64,000 nucleotides of DNA. It comes from G051903925 sp051903925. Lineage in GTDB: Bacteria > Pseudomonadota > Alphaproteobacteria > Zavarziniales > Zavarziniaceae. Below are positions 10,201-17,426 of the stretch, one piece after another; position 1 is the stretch's first letter; each line of letters opens with the position of its first letter. The stretch spans positions 744,001 to 808,000 of the forward strand of contig NZ_CP173678.1 in NCBI RefSeq assembly GCF_051903925.1, in the 5' to 3' direction. The position numbers and the translations under genes are program-made. The notes below the pieces were generated by a model. That model was not told where the DNA came from and made no database searches. It saw nothing but the letters and a program-made list of their open reading frames with translations.

Positions 10201-11024
10201 ACCTGGTCGGTCAGGATCGCCAGCAGCAGCGCATCGCGCCGGGCCGCATTGTCGTCGCCGACGCCCAGCGCCGCCGCAAGCGCCAGGTCATGGCGCTTGG
10301 CCGTCGTATAGAACTGCGTGACCAGTGCCAGGGCAGCATCGCGCGATGGCGACGGATCGCCGGCCAGCACCTCGCGCAACTCTGGCGCCGCCTCCCCCGC
10401 CATGACCTGGGCGCTCGACACGGCGCGCAGCAATTGGCCGCGCAGCGCCGGATCGGCCAGGTCGCGGGCCAGCAGCCAGGCGCGCTGGCGTCCGGTCGCC
10501 GTGCTGCGGATCGCATGCTCGATGATCGTCTGCGCCAGGCGGTCGCGATCAGCCGCGCCCTCGACCATGGCCAGGTTGGCGGCGGCTTCGGACAGGGTGT
10601 CCACGGCACCGTCGGCCGCACCCTGGTCCAGCTGCCGCTGCGCCAGGACGACATAGCGGTCGACCCGGCGGACGGGGTCGGGCAGGCGGGCGATCAACGG
10701 GGCCAGGCGCTCGCGGTCGCCCTCCGCCAGGCGGGCGAAGGCCTGGGCATCGTCCAGCACGGCCAGTGCCGCGGCTGCGGCCTGCTCCTCCACCGCCGGC
10801 ATGGCGGCCTGGTCGGACGTGCGCAGTTCGTCATAGGCGGAAAGCGCCTGGAACAGCAGGTCCAGGCGCTTTTCCAGGTCGCCCTCGCTGCCGGCGGACG
10901 CGACCAGGGCCTGAACCGCGTCGGGCGTGGGCTGGGCCTCCTGCGCCAGGGCGGGCGCCGCGGCCAGGGCCAGCAGCAGGCCGCCCACGGCCAGGCGCCG
11001 CGCGGAGGTGGATCGGCTCGGCAT
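7245..11024 (-). CDS. algG: Mannuronan C5-epimerase AlgG fused to a large N-terminal helical-repeat domain
   Basis: A 1259-residue periplasmic protein that would convert polymer D-mannuronate to L-guluronate. Residues 1-28 are a signal peptide (VGGLLLALAAAPALAQ). Residues about 35-640 are Ala/Leu-rich helical repeats of TPR/HEAT type, which standalone AlgG (about 540 residues) lacks. From about 646 the sequence is AlgG-like: a lead-in with PLKRYTDSAIRALVPP, then a right-handed beta-helix with repeats such as NGGSGIMIDRTSVNTLVYAN. The diagnostic catalytic motif DPHD is at 928-931 (YGIDPHDRS). The last 95 or so residues are an acidic Ala/Pro/Asp tail. ATG 11024 follows GGGAAGGG. The fusion is one uninterrupted frame, not an assembly join. 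Confidence 0.9.
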   Translation of the reverse strand: MPSRSTSARRLAVGGLLLALAAAPALAQEAQPTPDAVQALVASAGSEGDLEKRLDLLFQALSAYDELRTSDQAAMPAVEEQAAAAALAVLDDAQAFARLAEGDRERLAPLIARLPDPVRRVDRYVVLAQRQLDQGAADGAVDTLSEAAANLAMVEGAADRDRLAQTIIEHAIRSTATGRQRAWLLARDLADPALRGQLLRAVSSAQVMAGEAAPELREVLAGDPSPSRDAALALVTQFYTTAKRHDLALAAALGVGDDNAARRDALLLAILTDQVQRRADPELILAPYVMADPAARDRGFEMLALAAVERRRISIARRAALEIAQDAGAARAWAAIAGYLGAQNYALQMADAVARAEASAARVTDAATRSLLARDIGLAALQGGDLTTARRALADATGAEQVALLTQLALAQAAQDRPQDARETIDLIAEPAARDAALVGLATAFAARGEVPEAERVRAQVRDPARQALATVPIALRRAREQGAGAALPLLRPLVGVAGQASDPVVADTLRLGLAGALAMLGDTAAADGLATAIADPALKIQAVARIAAAEAAQGQTDAAQARIAAEQDPERRAVIAQQVAQAMGEAGAFREALAVADRITDWRRRGSAMRSIAEDHARARDVYDLFQRDADPQPAVMAAAEATRPPVAQTDSYAVHRLPISTLGDTVPALPPLKRYTDSAIRALVPPVDPGKVHVVPLIYDTYNEKFVSAVLYRPRPEDESAVLLAPDERFPRYVYLESGTFDLPGVARQLEAQGRADLLAQVGKVYTLRAPLLIGPRASLVVSGADVAELRMDTNAGSYVVNAGKLYVADTVLRSWDAAAQATSLLTYETRRTFRPFLTTWSGSELYITGTHVDGLGYANGKAYGLSYSAGPKQIVQPRGGYARRPTGAVVDSLIEHNYYGFYSYEADDVAVVGTELAHNLVYGIDPHDRSRRLIFAYNTARANEHKHGIIISREVDDSFIVGNVSYGNGGSGIMIDRTSVNTLVYANLVFDNKADGITLYESACNLVAGNVVEDNGREGIKLRNSWDVALFRNVVRRNSGSGVNAYVAVLEQSSAAETRDFALDPYVRHGSSVMIGNDFADNGKGGISSNGFSWLALRGNRVEGAGNRTLAGDFKHAVGSAVADSPTGVALALNCAAPPPPATCALRAGGVFAGDALASILAAQTMPGPACTAQEAPAAAPDTLEDADPAGAEVGPDAADAGTGGEVLPEDTAALPDLDEALGDDTTAALPEPPLNEATHTATAHSSTLPAFGVIE

Positions 11025-11050
11025 CGCGGGCCCTTCCCTGTGCGGCGCCA

Positions 11051-12484
11051 CTATTCGGCCGCGCGCCCGTAGACGTCCTGCACCCGGACGATGTCGTCCT
11101 CGCCCAGATAGGTGCCGGATTGGACCTCGATCAGTTCCAGGTCGATCTTTCCCGGGTTCTCCAGCCGATGGCAGGCGCCCAGCGGGATGAAGGTCGACTG
11201 GTTCTCCTGGTAGAGCTTGACCTCGTCGTCGCAGGTGACCCGCGCGGTGCCGCGCACCACGATCCAATGCTCGGCCCGGTGATGGTGGTACTGCATCGAA
11301 AGCTTCTGCCCCGGCCGCACGATGATGCGCTTGACCTGGTAGCCGTTGCCTTGCGCGATCGACTGGTAGGTGCCCCAGGGCCGGGTGACGACGCTGTGGC
11401 TGGCGACCTCCGTCCGCTTGGCGGCGGCCAGGCGCTCGACCACGCGCTTCAGGTCCTGCGACCGCTCCCGTCCGGCCACCAGGACGGCGTCGCCGGTCCG
11501 CACCACGACCAGGTTCTGCACGCCAAAGACGGTCAGCAGCGCACCGTCTGAGCGCAGGTAGGAGCCGCTGACATCCTCCGCGATGACGTCGCCCACCACG
11601 ACATTGTCGCTGGGCCCGCGGGTTGAGACATCCCACAGCGCGCTCCACGAACCCACGTCGCTCCACCCCATGTCGACGGGGGCCACGGCCGCGAACTCCG
11701 TCCGCTCCATCACCGCATGGTCGATCGAGATGGACGGGGCCGCGGCAAACGCCGCTTCCGCCGGTTCGACGAAGCGGCCGGCGACGCGGCCCGCCTCCAG
11801 CGCCGCCTCGCACGCGGCCAGCACCTCGGGCGCGTGGCGCTCGATCTCCGACAGGCAGACATCCGCGCGCAGCAGGAAGATCCCGGCGTTCCACGAGCAG
11901 TTGCCGGCAGCGATCAGGCCCGCCGCCGTCTCCTGGTCCGGCTTCTCGACGAAGCGCTCGACCCGGGCGCAACCCGGCGCCAGCAGGCCGGCGCGATCGG
12001 CCACGATGTAGCCGAAGCCCGTTGCCGGCTCCGTCGGCTGGATGCCAAAGGTCACGATATGGCCCAGGCGTGCGGCATGGGTGGCGCGTTCGACTGCCGC
12101 CAGGAAGTGATCGTTGCGCCGGATCATGTGGTCGGCAGGCATGACCAGCAGTAGCGATTCGCCATCCCGGGCACAGGCGCGCAGCGCCGCCAGCGCGATC
12201 GCCGGCGCCGTGTTGCGCGCGCACGGCTCCAGGATCAGCTCGAAGTCCGAGACCTGGATCGCCTCAAGCTGCGAGACGACCTGGAAGCGGTGCGCCATGG
12301 CGGCGACCAGCATCGGCGCGGCAAAGGCGGGGCCAGTCGCCCGCGCCGCCGTCTCCTGCAACAGCGTCCGGTCGCCGGCCAGCGGCAGCAGCTGCTTCGG
12401 CATGTCGGTCCGCGACAGCGGCCACAGCCGCGTGCCGCTGCCGCCGCACAGGATCACAGGCTGGATGGTCGTCACTTCGGTCAT
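11051..12484 (-). CDS. algA: Mannose-1-phosphate guanylyltransferase / mannose-6-phosphate isomerase
   Basis: A 477-residue bifunctional cytoplasmic enzyme that isomerises fructose-6-P to mannose-6-P and makes GDP-mannose from mannose-1-P, the substrate of AlgD. The N-terminal nucleotidyltransferase signature ILCGGSGTRLWPLSR...MPKQ is at residues 11-32, with FVEKP further on. The C-terminal cupin isomerase domain carries the metal-binding stretch SMQYHHHRAEHW. Length is standard for AlgA/ManC type II enzymes. ATG 12484 has GAGGT 8 nt upstream. In Pseudomonas algA is the last gene of the operon; here it sits between alg44 and algG. Confidence 0.95.
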   Translation of the reverse strand: MTEVTTIQPVILCGGSGTRLWPLSRTDMPKQLLPLAGDRTLLQETAARATGPAFAAPMLVAAMAHRFQVVSQLEAIQVSDFELILEPCARNTAPAIALAALRACARDGESLLLVMPADHMIRRNDHFLAAVERATHAARLGHIVTFGIQPTEPATGFGYIVADRAGLLAPGCARVERFVEKPDQETAAGLIAAGNCSWNAGIFLLRADVCLSEIERHAPEVLAACEAALEAGRVAGRFVEPAEAAFAAAPSISIDHAVMERTEFAAVAPVDMGWSDVGSWSALWDVSTRGPSDNVVVGDVIAEDVSGSYLRSDGALLTVFGVQNLVVVRTGDAVLVAGRERSQDLKRVVERLAAAKRTEVASHSVVTRPWGTYQSIAQGNGYQVKRIIVRPGQKLSMQYHHHRAEHWIVVRGTARVTCDDEVKLYQENQSTFIPLGACHRLENPGKIDLELIEVQSGTYLGEDDIVRVQDVYGRAAE

Positions 12485-12498
12485 GGCAACGGACCTCG

Positions 12499-13683
12499 CT
12501 AGCGGGCGGACGTTTGCAGGGATGCGGAATGAACGGGTGCGGCCACCGCCTCGCGCGGGGCGACGCCCAGGCCAAAGGCGGTCAGCCGCGCGGTGTGGAT
12601 GCGCACGTCCACCGGCTCGCCCACATTGGCGATCGGCAACGGCGCGTCGGGCACGATCGTGACCACCGCGAACGAGGCTGACAGCGGCGTCAGGCTGCTG
12701 CTCTCGATCGGCGCGTGGCGCTCGACGCGGCGAACGGAGCCCCAGCGGATCGGCGTCCCGTCGAACGTCTCGATCGAGGCGCGATCGCCTGCCTCGACAT
12801 TGCGGGCGGATTCGATGGGCAGGCGGACCGAGGCGACTGCTTCGCCTCCGCGCGGCACCAGCATGGCGACGACCTCCCCGCGGGAGACGACGCTGCCCTC
12901 CGGGATCGGTGCCGCGCCCACGAAGCAGTCGCACGTGCTGGCGACGCTGGTGTCGATGCCGTCCGCACCCTCGATCGTGGCGATCACGGTCTGCGGCGTC
13001 ACATCCTGCTGCACCCGCAGGTTGGCGCTGTGGAAGACGCCGGCCTTTGGCGCGCGGACCAGCTGCACGTCGGGGCTGGACACCGTCCCGGCATAGGTGA
13101 CGACGAAGGTCCGCTGGTAGACGGCATAGCCGACATAGCCGGCCAGGCCCAGGCCCACCAGGCCCAGCGCAACGCCTGCGGTTACGCGGCGCGCCGTCCG
13201 GGCGACGCGGCCGCCGAGCGTTGCCGGCACCGGCACCGGCGGCGGCTTGCGCGGGGCGACGAAGCTGTCGCGCTGCACCACTTCCAGAAGGTCGCCGGCA
13301 TTCACGACCTCGCCCGAGATGTAGGCGTCGACCATGAAACGCAGCAGGGACAGGTCGCCATGGCTGAGCCGCGGGAAGCGACAGCCCATCCGACCCGTCG
13401 CCGCATCGAAGAAGCGCACCTCCGCCTGGGTATCCAGGGAGAAGGAATAGGTCTCGAGCGGGAAGGACAGGCGCACGTTGAACGTGTCGCCCAGGCGGCG
13501 CGGCTTGCGCACGCCGTCGACCGAGAAGCCGGCGACGGACCAGTCGGCCGCGGCATGCTTCTCCCCATCGAAATAGATGTCGACGGGCAGCCGCAGGCGG
13601 ATGTGCTGGCGATGCGTCTCGGCTTCGTGAACGACCCGGGGAGCAGGCGCAGCCGCGCGCCCAAGCTTAATCGTCTGGCTCAT
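12499..13683 (-). CDS. alg44: Alginate co-polymerase Alg44 with PilZ c-di-GMP receptor domain
   Basis: A 394-residue inner-membrane protein that lets the polymerase Alg8 work only when c-di-GMP is bound. The N-terminal PilZ domain keeps both ligand motifs: RxxxR at residues 25-29 (RQHIR) and DxSxxG at 47-52 (DWSVAG). A single transmembrane helix follows (VALGLVGLGLAGYVGYAVY), then a periplasmic membrane-fusion-protein-like domain (HlyD type) with a lipoyl-like hairpin. Its ATG overlaps the TGA of alg8 by 4 bp. Full conservation of the PilZ motifs implies post-translational c-di-GMP control of this polymer. Confidence 0.94.
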   Translation of the reverse strand: MSQTIKLGRAAAPAPRVVHEAETHRQHIRLRLPVDIYFDGEKHAAADWSVAGFSVDGVRKPRRLGDTFNVRLSFPLETYSFSLDTQAEVRFFDAATGRMGCRFPRLSHGDLSLLRFMVDAYISGEVVNAGDLLEVVQRDSFVAPRKPPPVPVPATLGGRVARTARRVTAGVALGLVGLGLAGYVGYAVYQRTFVVTYAGTVSSPDVQLVRAPKAGVFHSANLRVQQDVTPQTVIATIEGADGIDTSVASTCDCFVGAAPIPEGSVVSRGEVVAMLVPRGGEAVASVRLPIESARNVEAGDRASIETFDGTPIRWGSVRRVERHAPIESSSLTPLSASFAVVTIVPDAPLPIANVGEPVDVRIHTARLTAFGLGVAPREAVAAPVHSASLQTSAR

Positions 13684-15182
13684 TGCGGCACCAAGCTGGT
13701 CAGGAGGTGGAGGTCGAGAGGTGGAAGCGCGCCAACCAGGGCAAAGACCAGAAGCACGAAGGACGTGCAGGTCAGGACGTGCATCCCGGCCGAGCCGAGG
13801 GCCACGGCCTGGGCCTTGCGCGCCGAAAGGCCGCGCTCGGTCGTCGTCTTCTGCCGCGTCCATTTCTGGCGATCCAGGCGGAACAGGATGTAGGTCTTGA
13901 TGGCCGATCCCCAGATCTGGTTGAAATACAACAGGAACGGGTAGTACCAGGAGACGTCGCGCCGCGCGGTCAGCAGCATCAGCGTCTGCAGGTAGCGACT
14001 GATGGCGATCCACAGGAAGTAGATCGGCAGCGTCATCGCATCATGCGTGATGGTCAGCGCGGCGACGGCGACCGGTCCCACCAGGCTGGTCCACATGGAC
14101 AGGCGCTGGTCGAGGATGCACCACCAGACGAACAGGCCCATCCGCCCCGGCCCCAGGCGGATCGCCCGGGCATTGGTGCGCAGCATGTTGCCGAACCAGC
14201 GCACCATCAGCATGGTCGCCGCGGGCACGAAGCGCGGGTCGGGCGGATGTTCCACCGTGCGGATGCGCGCGTCGGGAACGTAGAGCATCTCCCACCCGTC
14301 GCGCAGCAGGTGGAACCAGCTCGACTTGTCGTCGCCGGTCAGGAACTTGAAGCGTCCCAGGCGCCAATGGTCGACATAGTCGACCTCGACCGTGCGGATG
14401 AACTCAGGGTCGGTCACCAGGTGGGCGCGGAAGGCGGACATGCGCCCGGTCAGGGTCAGCACCCGGCGCGACAGGCCCAGCGACGACATCAGGATCTGCC
14501 GCTGGGCGAAACGCATCGCGTACCATTCGCGAAAGATGCGCGCGCCCTCGACGTCGCAGACCTCGTCCGTCGTCAGGGCGCCGGCCTTGGGAAACAGGTC
14601 GAACAGCGGCAGACACTTCTCCAGCAGGCCAGGCTCCAGGATCGTGTCCCCGTCGATGACGCAGACGACGGCGTTGTCGGCCGGCCGCAGGGCCGAGATC
14701 GCCCGGAAGCCGAAGGCCAGGGCGTCCCGCTTGCCAGTGCCCGCGATCCGCACGAAGGCCAGCTCGACATGCGGCGGCGGGTTGGCGCGCGCGAAGATCG
14801 CCTTGATCAGCCGCTGGTCCGACATCTCGACGATGGAGGCGACGATGGTCGCCGGCGCGCCATAGGCGATTGCCTCCTCGATCGCGGCGCGGTAGACGCG
14901 CCACGTCGTGTCGGTGTCGATGCGGAAGCTGGTCAGCAGCAGGTAGACGTGCGGCGGCCGCCCGCCATCGGGCAGGGCCGCCGCCCGCCGGCGCCAGCGC
15001 GGGAACACCACCAGGCGATAGACCAGGGAGCGCACCAGGTGCAGCGCCCCCCAGGAATAGCGCCAGGCCGCCACCGCCCCGATCAGGAAGATGAACTGGT
15101 GCGAGGCGGGATCCCACAGGTCGGTGGGCGTGGCCAGGACCAGGACGGTCAGGACCAGCGCATAGATGGCAAGGCCGAACAT
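13680..15182 (-). CDS. alg8: Mannuronan synthase Alg8 (GT2)
   Basis: A 500-residue inner-membrane processive glycosyltransferase that polymerises GDP-mannuronate and, with Alg44, moves the chain across the membrane. Transmembrane helices flank the catalytic core. Catalytic motifs are VIDGDT at 175-180, TTDEV at 204-208, and TGDDKSSW at 282-289, the acceptor-site aspartates followed by Lys. C-terminal helices include the run around residues 365-420 and one near 465-485. It lies 33 nt after algD and is 4-bp coupled to alg44, the same order as in Pseudomonas. Length matches the family. Confidence 0.95.
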   Translation of the reverse strand: MFGLAIYALVLTVLVLATPTDLWDPASHQFIFLIGAVAAWRYSWGALHLVRSLVYRLVVFPRWRRRAAALPDGGRPPHVYLLLTSFRIDTDTTWRVYRAAIEEAIAYGAPATIVASIVEMSDQRLIKAIFARANPPPHVELAFVRIAGTGKRDALAFGFRAISALRPADNAVVCVIDGDTILEPGLLEKCLPLFDLFPKAGALTTDEVCDVEGARIFREWYAMRFAQRQILMSSLGLSRRVLTLTGRMSAFRAHLVTDPEFIRTVEVDYVDHWRLGRFKFLTGDDKSSWFHLLRDGWEMLYVPDARIRTVEHPPDPRFVPAATMLMVRWFGNMLRTNARAIRLGPGRMGLFVWWCILDQRLSMWTSLVGPVAVAALTITHDAMTLPIYFLWIAISRYLQTLMLLTARRDVSWYYPFLLYFNQIWGSAIKTYILFRLDRQKWTRQKTTTERGLSARKAQAVALGSAGMHVLTCTSFVLLVFALVGALPPLDLHLLTSLVPQ

Positions 15183-15215
15183 GGCGTCGCGGGCCCTGAC
15201 GGGACGGCCTGGGGC

Positions 15216-16529
15216 TTACCAGCAGATCCCGTGATAGTTCTGCGCCGAGCGGCCCAGGGCACCGACCCGGACCAGGTCGATCACCTGCTGCTCCGGCCGC
15301 ATCCCCTCCAGCGCGGTGCTGAAGCGCGGGTCGCCATTGCCGATCACCAGCGTCTCGGCATGGTCGACCACGATCTCGGGCGTGGGGACCATCAGCGACG
15401 ACAGGTGCGGCAGGTGCGAGCGCACGAACTGCAGGTTGGCCCCCTTCAGCGACGAATAATGCACGTTGGGGTCATAGATCCGCAGGTCGTAGCCCTTGCC
15501 ATGCAGGCGCTCGGCCACTTCCAGCAGCGGGCTTTCGCGCAGGTCGTCGGTGCCCGCCTTGAAGCTGAGGCCCAGCATGCCGACGCGCCGCTTGCCCTGG
15601 GCCGCGATCATGTCGAAGGCGCGCGCGATCTGCCGCTCGTTCGACTCGGCCGCCGCCTCCAGCATGGGCAGGGCGACGTCCAGCTGCCGCGCCTTGTAGC
15701 GCAGGGCGCGCAGGTCCTTGGGCAGGCACGAGCCGCCATAGGCGAAGCCCGGTTTCATGTAGGCGGACGAGATGTTGAGCTTGTTGTCCATGCACAGCGC
15801 GCGCATGACCTCGTGCCCGTCCAGGTTCAGCGCCTTGCACACATTGCCGACTTCGTTGGCGAAGACGATCTTGACCGCGTGCCAGGCATTGTTCGTGTAC
15901 TTGATCGCTTCCGCCGTGGCGTAGTCGGTGACGAATTCCGGTGCCTCGATCCGGGAGTTCAGGACGCGGATGCGCTCCAGCGTGATGTCGTCCAGGCGCC
16001 CGATCACGACCACGGCGGGGAAGTCATAGTCCTTGATCGCCGTGCTTTCGCGCAGGAACTCAGGATAGATGGCGATGCCGAACCCCTTGCCCGCCTTCTT
16101 GCCTGAATAGTGCTCCAGCAGCTTGATGACGGTCGCGTCCATCGAGCCGGGCAGCATCGTGCTGCGCACGACGATCGAGTGGAAATCGTCCTTGGCCGCC
16201 AGTGCCGTGCCGATCTCCTCGCACACCCGGGCGACATAGCTGAGGTCCAGGTTGCCGTTCAGCAGGCTGGGCGTGCCCACGCAGATGAACGACAGGTCGC
16301 TGTTGGCAATGGCGAAGGCGGCATCGTCGGTGGCGGCCAGGCGCCCGGCCTGCACCGCGTCCTGGATCAGCTCGTCAAGCCCCGGCTCCACGATCGGGGC
16401 CAGGCCCTTCTCGATCATGGCGACCTTGTCCGCGTTGGGGTCGACCGCGATGACGGGATAGCCGTCCCGGGCCAGGCAGGCGGAAGTCACTGCACCAACA
16501 TAGCCGATGCCGAAAACGCTGAGCTTCAT
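15216..16529 (-). CDS. algD: GDP-mannose 6-dehydrogenase
   Basis: A 437-residue cytoplasmic enzyme that oxidises GDP-mannose twice to GDP-mannuronate using NAD+, the committed step of alginate synthesis. The Rossmann motif GIGYVG is at 7-12, the substrate-binding region contains TNNAWHAVKIVFANE, and the catalytic cysteine is C268 in FAYGGSCLPKD, the same number as in Pseudomonas AlgD. It is the first gene of the operon and is preceded by a long AT-rich leader, which fits it carrying the operon promoter. Confidence 0.96.
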   Translation of the reverse strand: MKLSVFGIGYVGAVTSACLARDGYPVIAVDPNADKVAMIEKGLAPIVEPGLDELIQDAVQAGRLAATDDAAFAIANSDLSFICVGTPSLLNGNLDLSYVARVCEEIGTALAAKDDFHSIVVRSTMLPGSMDATVIKLLEHYSGKKAGKGFGIAIYPEFLRESTAIKDYDFPAVVVIGRLDDITLERIRVLNSRIEAPEFVTDYATAEAIKYTNNAWHAVKIVFANEVGNVCKALNLDGHEVMRALCMDNKLNISSAYMKPGFAYGGSCLPKDLRALRYKARQLDVALPMLEAAAESNERQIARAFDMIAAQGKRRVGMLGLSFKAGTDDLRESPLLEVAERLHGKGYDLRIYDPNVHYSSLKGANLQFVRSHLPHLSSLMVPTPEIVVDHAETLVIGNGDPRFSTALEGMRPEQQVIDLVRVGALGRSAQNYHGICW

Positions 16530-16946
16530 ACCGGCCTCAATGTGTTTGTGTCACCCGCAGCGCCCCCGCCGCCCCCTGGGCAGGCCGGTTAAGCACTTGC
16601 TAACCATGCTCTTGCTGCGGTGCGATATAAGTCAAGCGAAATTTAAACCGACTTTTCCGTATATTGAGATATTTGTAGATTATCGCCACGAGCCGCCCAG
16701 AGGTAACTCCCTCTCCGGGATCACCTTTTTGCCCTTTTCCTATTTTGTGAGACATCTCTGTGATCACGCGATCAAGCTGTGACCGCGCCGCAGCATGTGC
16801 GTCAGTATGCGGTCCAACCGTTTCGGCTGATCTGCGTTCCACGTGATCGAACGCGATGACGTGGGGGTGGCCGCGGAGGCAACGCGGGCGGCCTGTGCAC
16901 CCCCCAACCCGCCGCGCGAGACGGGAGGGGGGCGGCGATCTGCGGC
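16530..16946. promoter_or_regulatory. AT-rich intergenic region upstream of algD; probable operon promoter
   Basis: No convincing gene is present in these 417 bases. The middle part (about 16600-16780) is much richer in A+T than its surroundings. An imperfect dyad GTTAAGCACTTGCTAAC is at 16588-16604, about 60 nt upstream of the algD start. A perfect TGATC-N4-GATCA dyad sits at 16761-16774, among three TGTGA motifs at 16746, 16759 and 16778. These could be operators of a CRP/FNR-like or other factor, but no site is proven. On the algD strand TTGACT lies at about 16630; I see no good -10 partner at 17 nt. Confidence 0.45.
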
Positions 16947-17309
16947 TCAGGGTGCCGGTTTGGGGTGCTTCTCCAGCCAGGCCTTCATCCAGGCAATCTC
17001 GCGCTCCTGCGCCACGATCACCTCCTCGGCCAGTTTCCGCACGTCCGGATCCTTGCCGTATTGCAGCACCACCTTGGCCATGTCGACGGCCCCCTGGTGG
17101 TGCGGGATCATGCCGACGACGAACTCGTAGTCGGCATCCTCGCTGAAGGTCATCGGCATGTCGGCGTGCATCTTGTGCATGGCGGCGCCATACGCCTTGG
17201 CCACGGGTCCGGGTTCGGCCGCTGCCTGGCTGCCGCTGGATTGCAACGCGACGAAGCCGGCACCAAGGGCAAGGATGGCCACGCCCAGTCCCATCAACCT
17301 GTTACGCAT
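16947..17309 (-). CDS. DUF305 family exported protein, copper-linked
   Basis: A 120-residue protein with an N-terminal signal/anchor (LMGLGVAILALGAGFVALQSS). The DUF305 signature is clear: MHKMHADMPM, then FVVGMIPHHQGAVDMAKVVL. Members bind metal through these His and Met residues; some are linked to copper handling. ATG 17309 has AGGAG 7 nt upstream. It is divergent from copA and shares a mirrored CueR-type operator with it, so copper induction and a periplasmic copper-binding role are likely. Confidence 0.85.
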   Translation of the reverse strand: MRNRLMGLGVAILALGAGFVALQSSGSQAAAEPGPVAKAYGAAMHKMHADMPMTFSEDADYEFVVGMIPHHQGAVDMAKVVLQYGKDPDVRKLAEEVIVAQEREIAWMKAWLEKHPKPAP

Positions 17310-17350
17310 CGACTGCTCCTGTCTTGCTCGGAAGTAGCCGGGGCAGCGTC

Positions 17351-17413
17351 GACCTTCCCCCATGGTCAAGGTCAAGCGCAATCGACCCTTGACCTTGACC
17401 ATGGGGGAAGGTC
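17351..17413. promoter_or_regulatory. Two mirror-image CueR/MerR-type operators between DUF305 gene and copA
   Basis: The 26-bp sequence at 17388-17413 is repeated exactly, in reverse orientation, at 17351-17376, with 11 nt between. Each copy holds a CueR-type box ACCTTGACC-ATG-GGGGAAGGT (17392-17412; mirror at 17352-17372) immediately behind a TTGACC -35 hexamer. This matches the known arrangement of MerR-family copper promoters, where the operator fills an overlong spacer. One copy faces each divergent gene. The -10 hexamers are weak to the eye. No merR/cueR gene is present in the window. Confidence 0.8.
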
Positions 17414-17426
17414 CACATGAGGCGGC

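Noticed and set aside
6846..11072. A 1408-codon open frame on the plus strand opposite algG
   Set aside because: It is antisense to clear Sel1 and AlgG genes, is dominated by Arg/Gly/Gln low-complexity sequence, and arises from third-position GC bias.
11025..12224. Upstream extension of the algG frame to 12224
   Set aside because: It runs antisense-free but out of frame through algA; the signal peptide at 11024 and its ribosome site mark the true start.
16507..16842. Short frames on both strands in the algD leader (16507-16782 plus, 16600-16842 minus)
   Set aside because: No ribosome site or recognisable protein feature; the region is better explained as AT-rich regulatory DNA.
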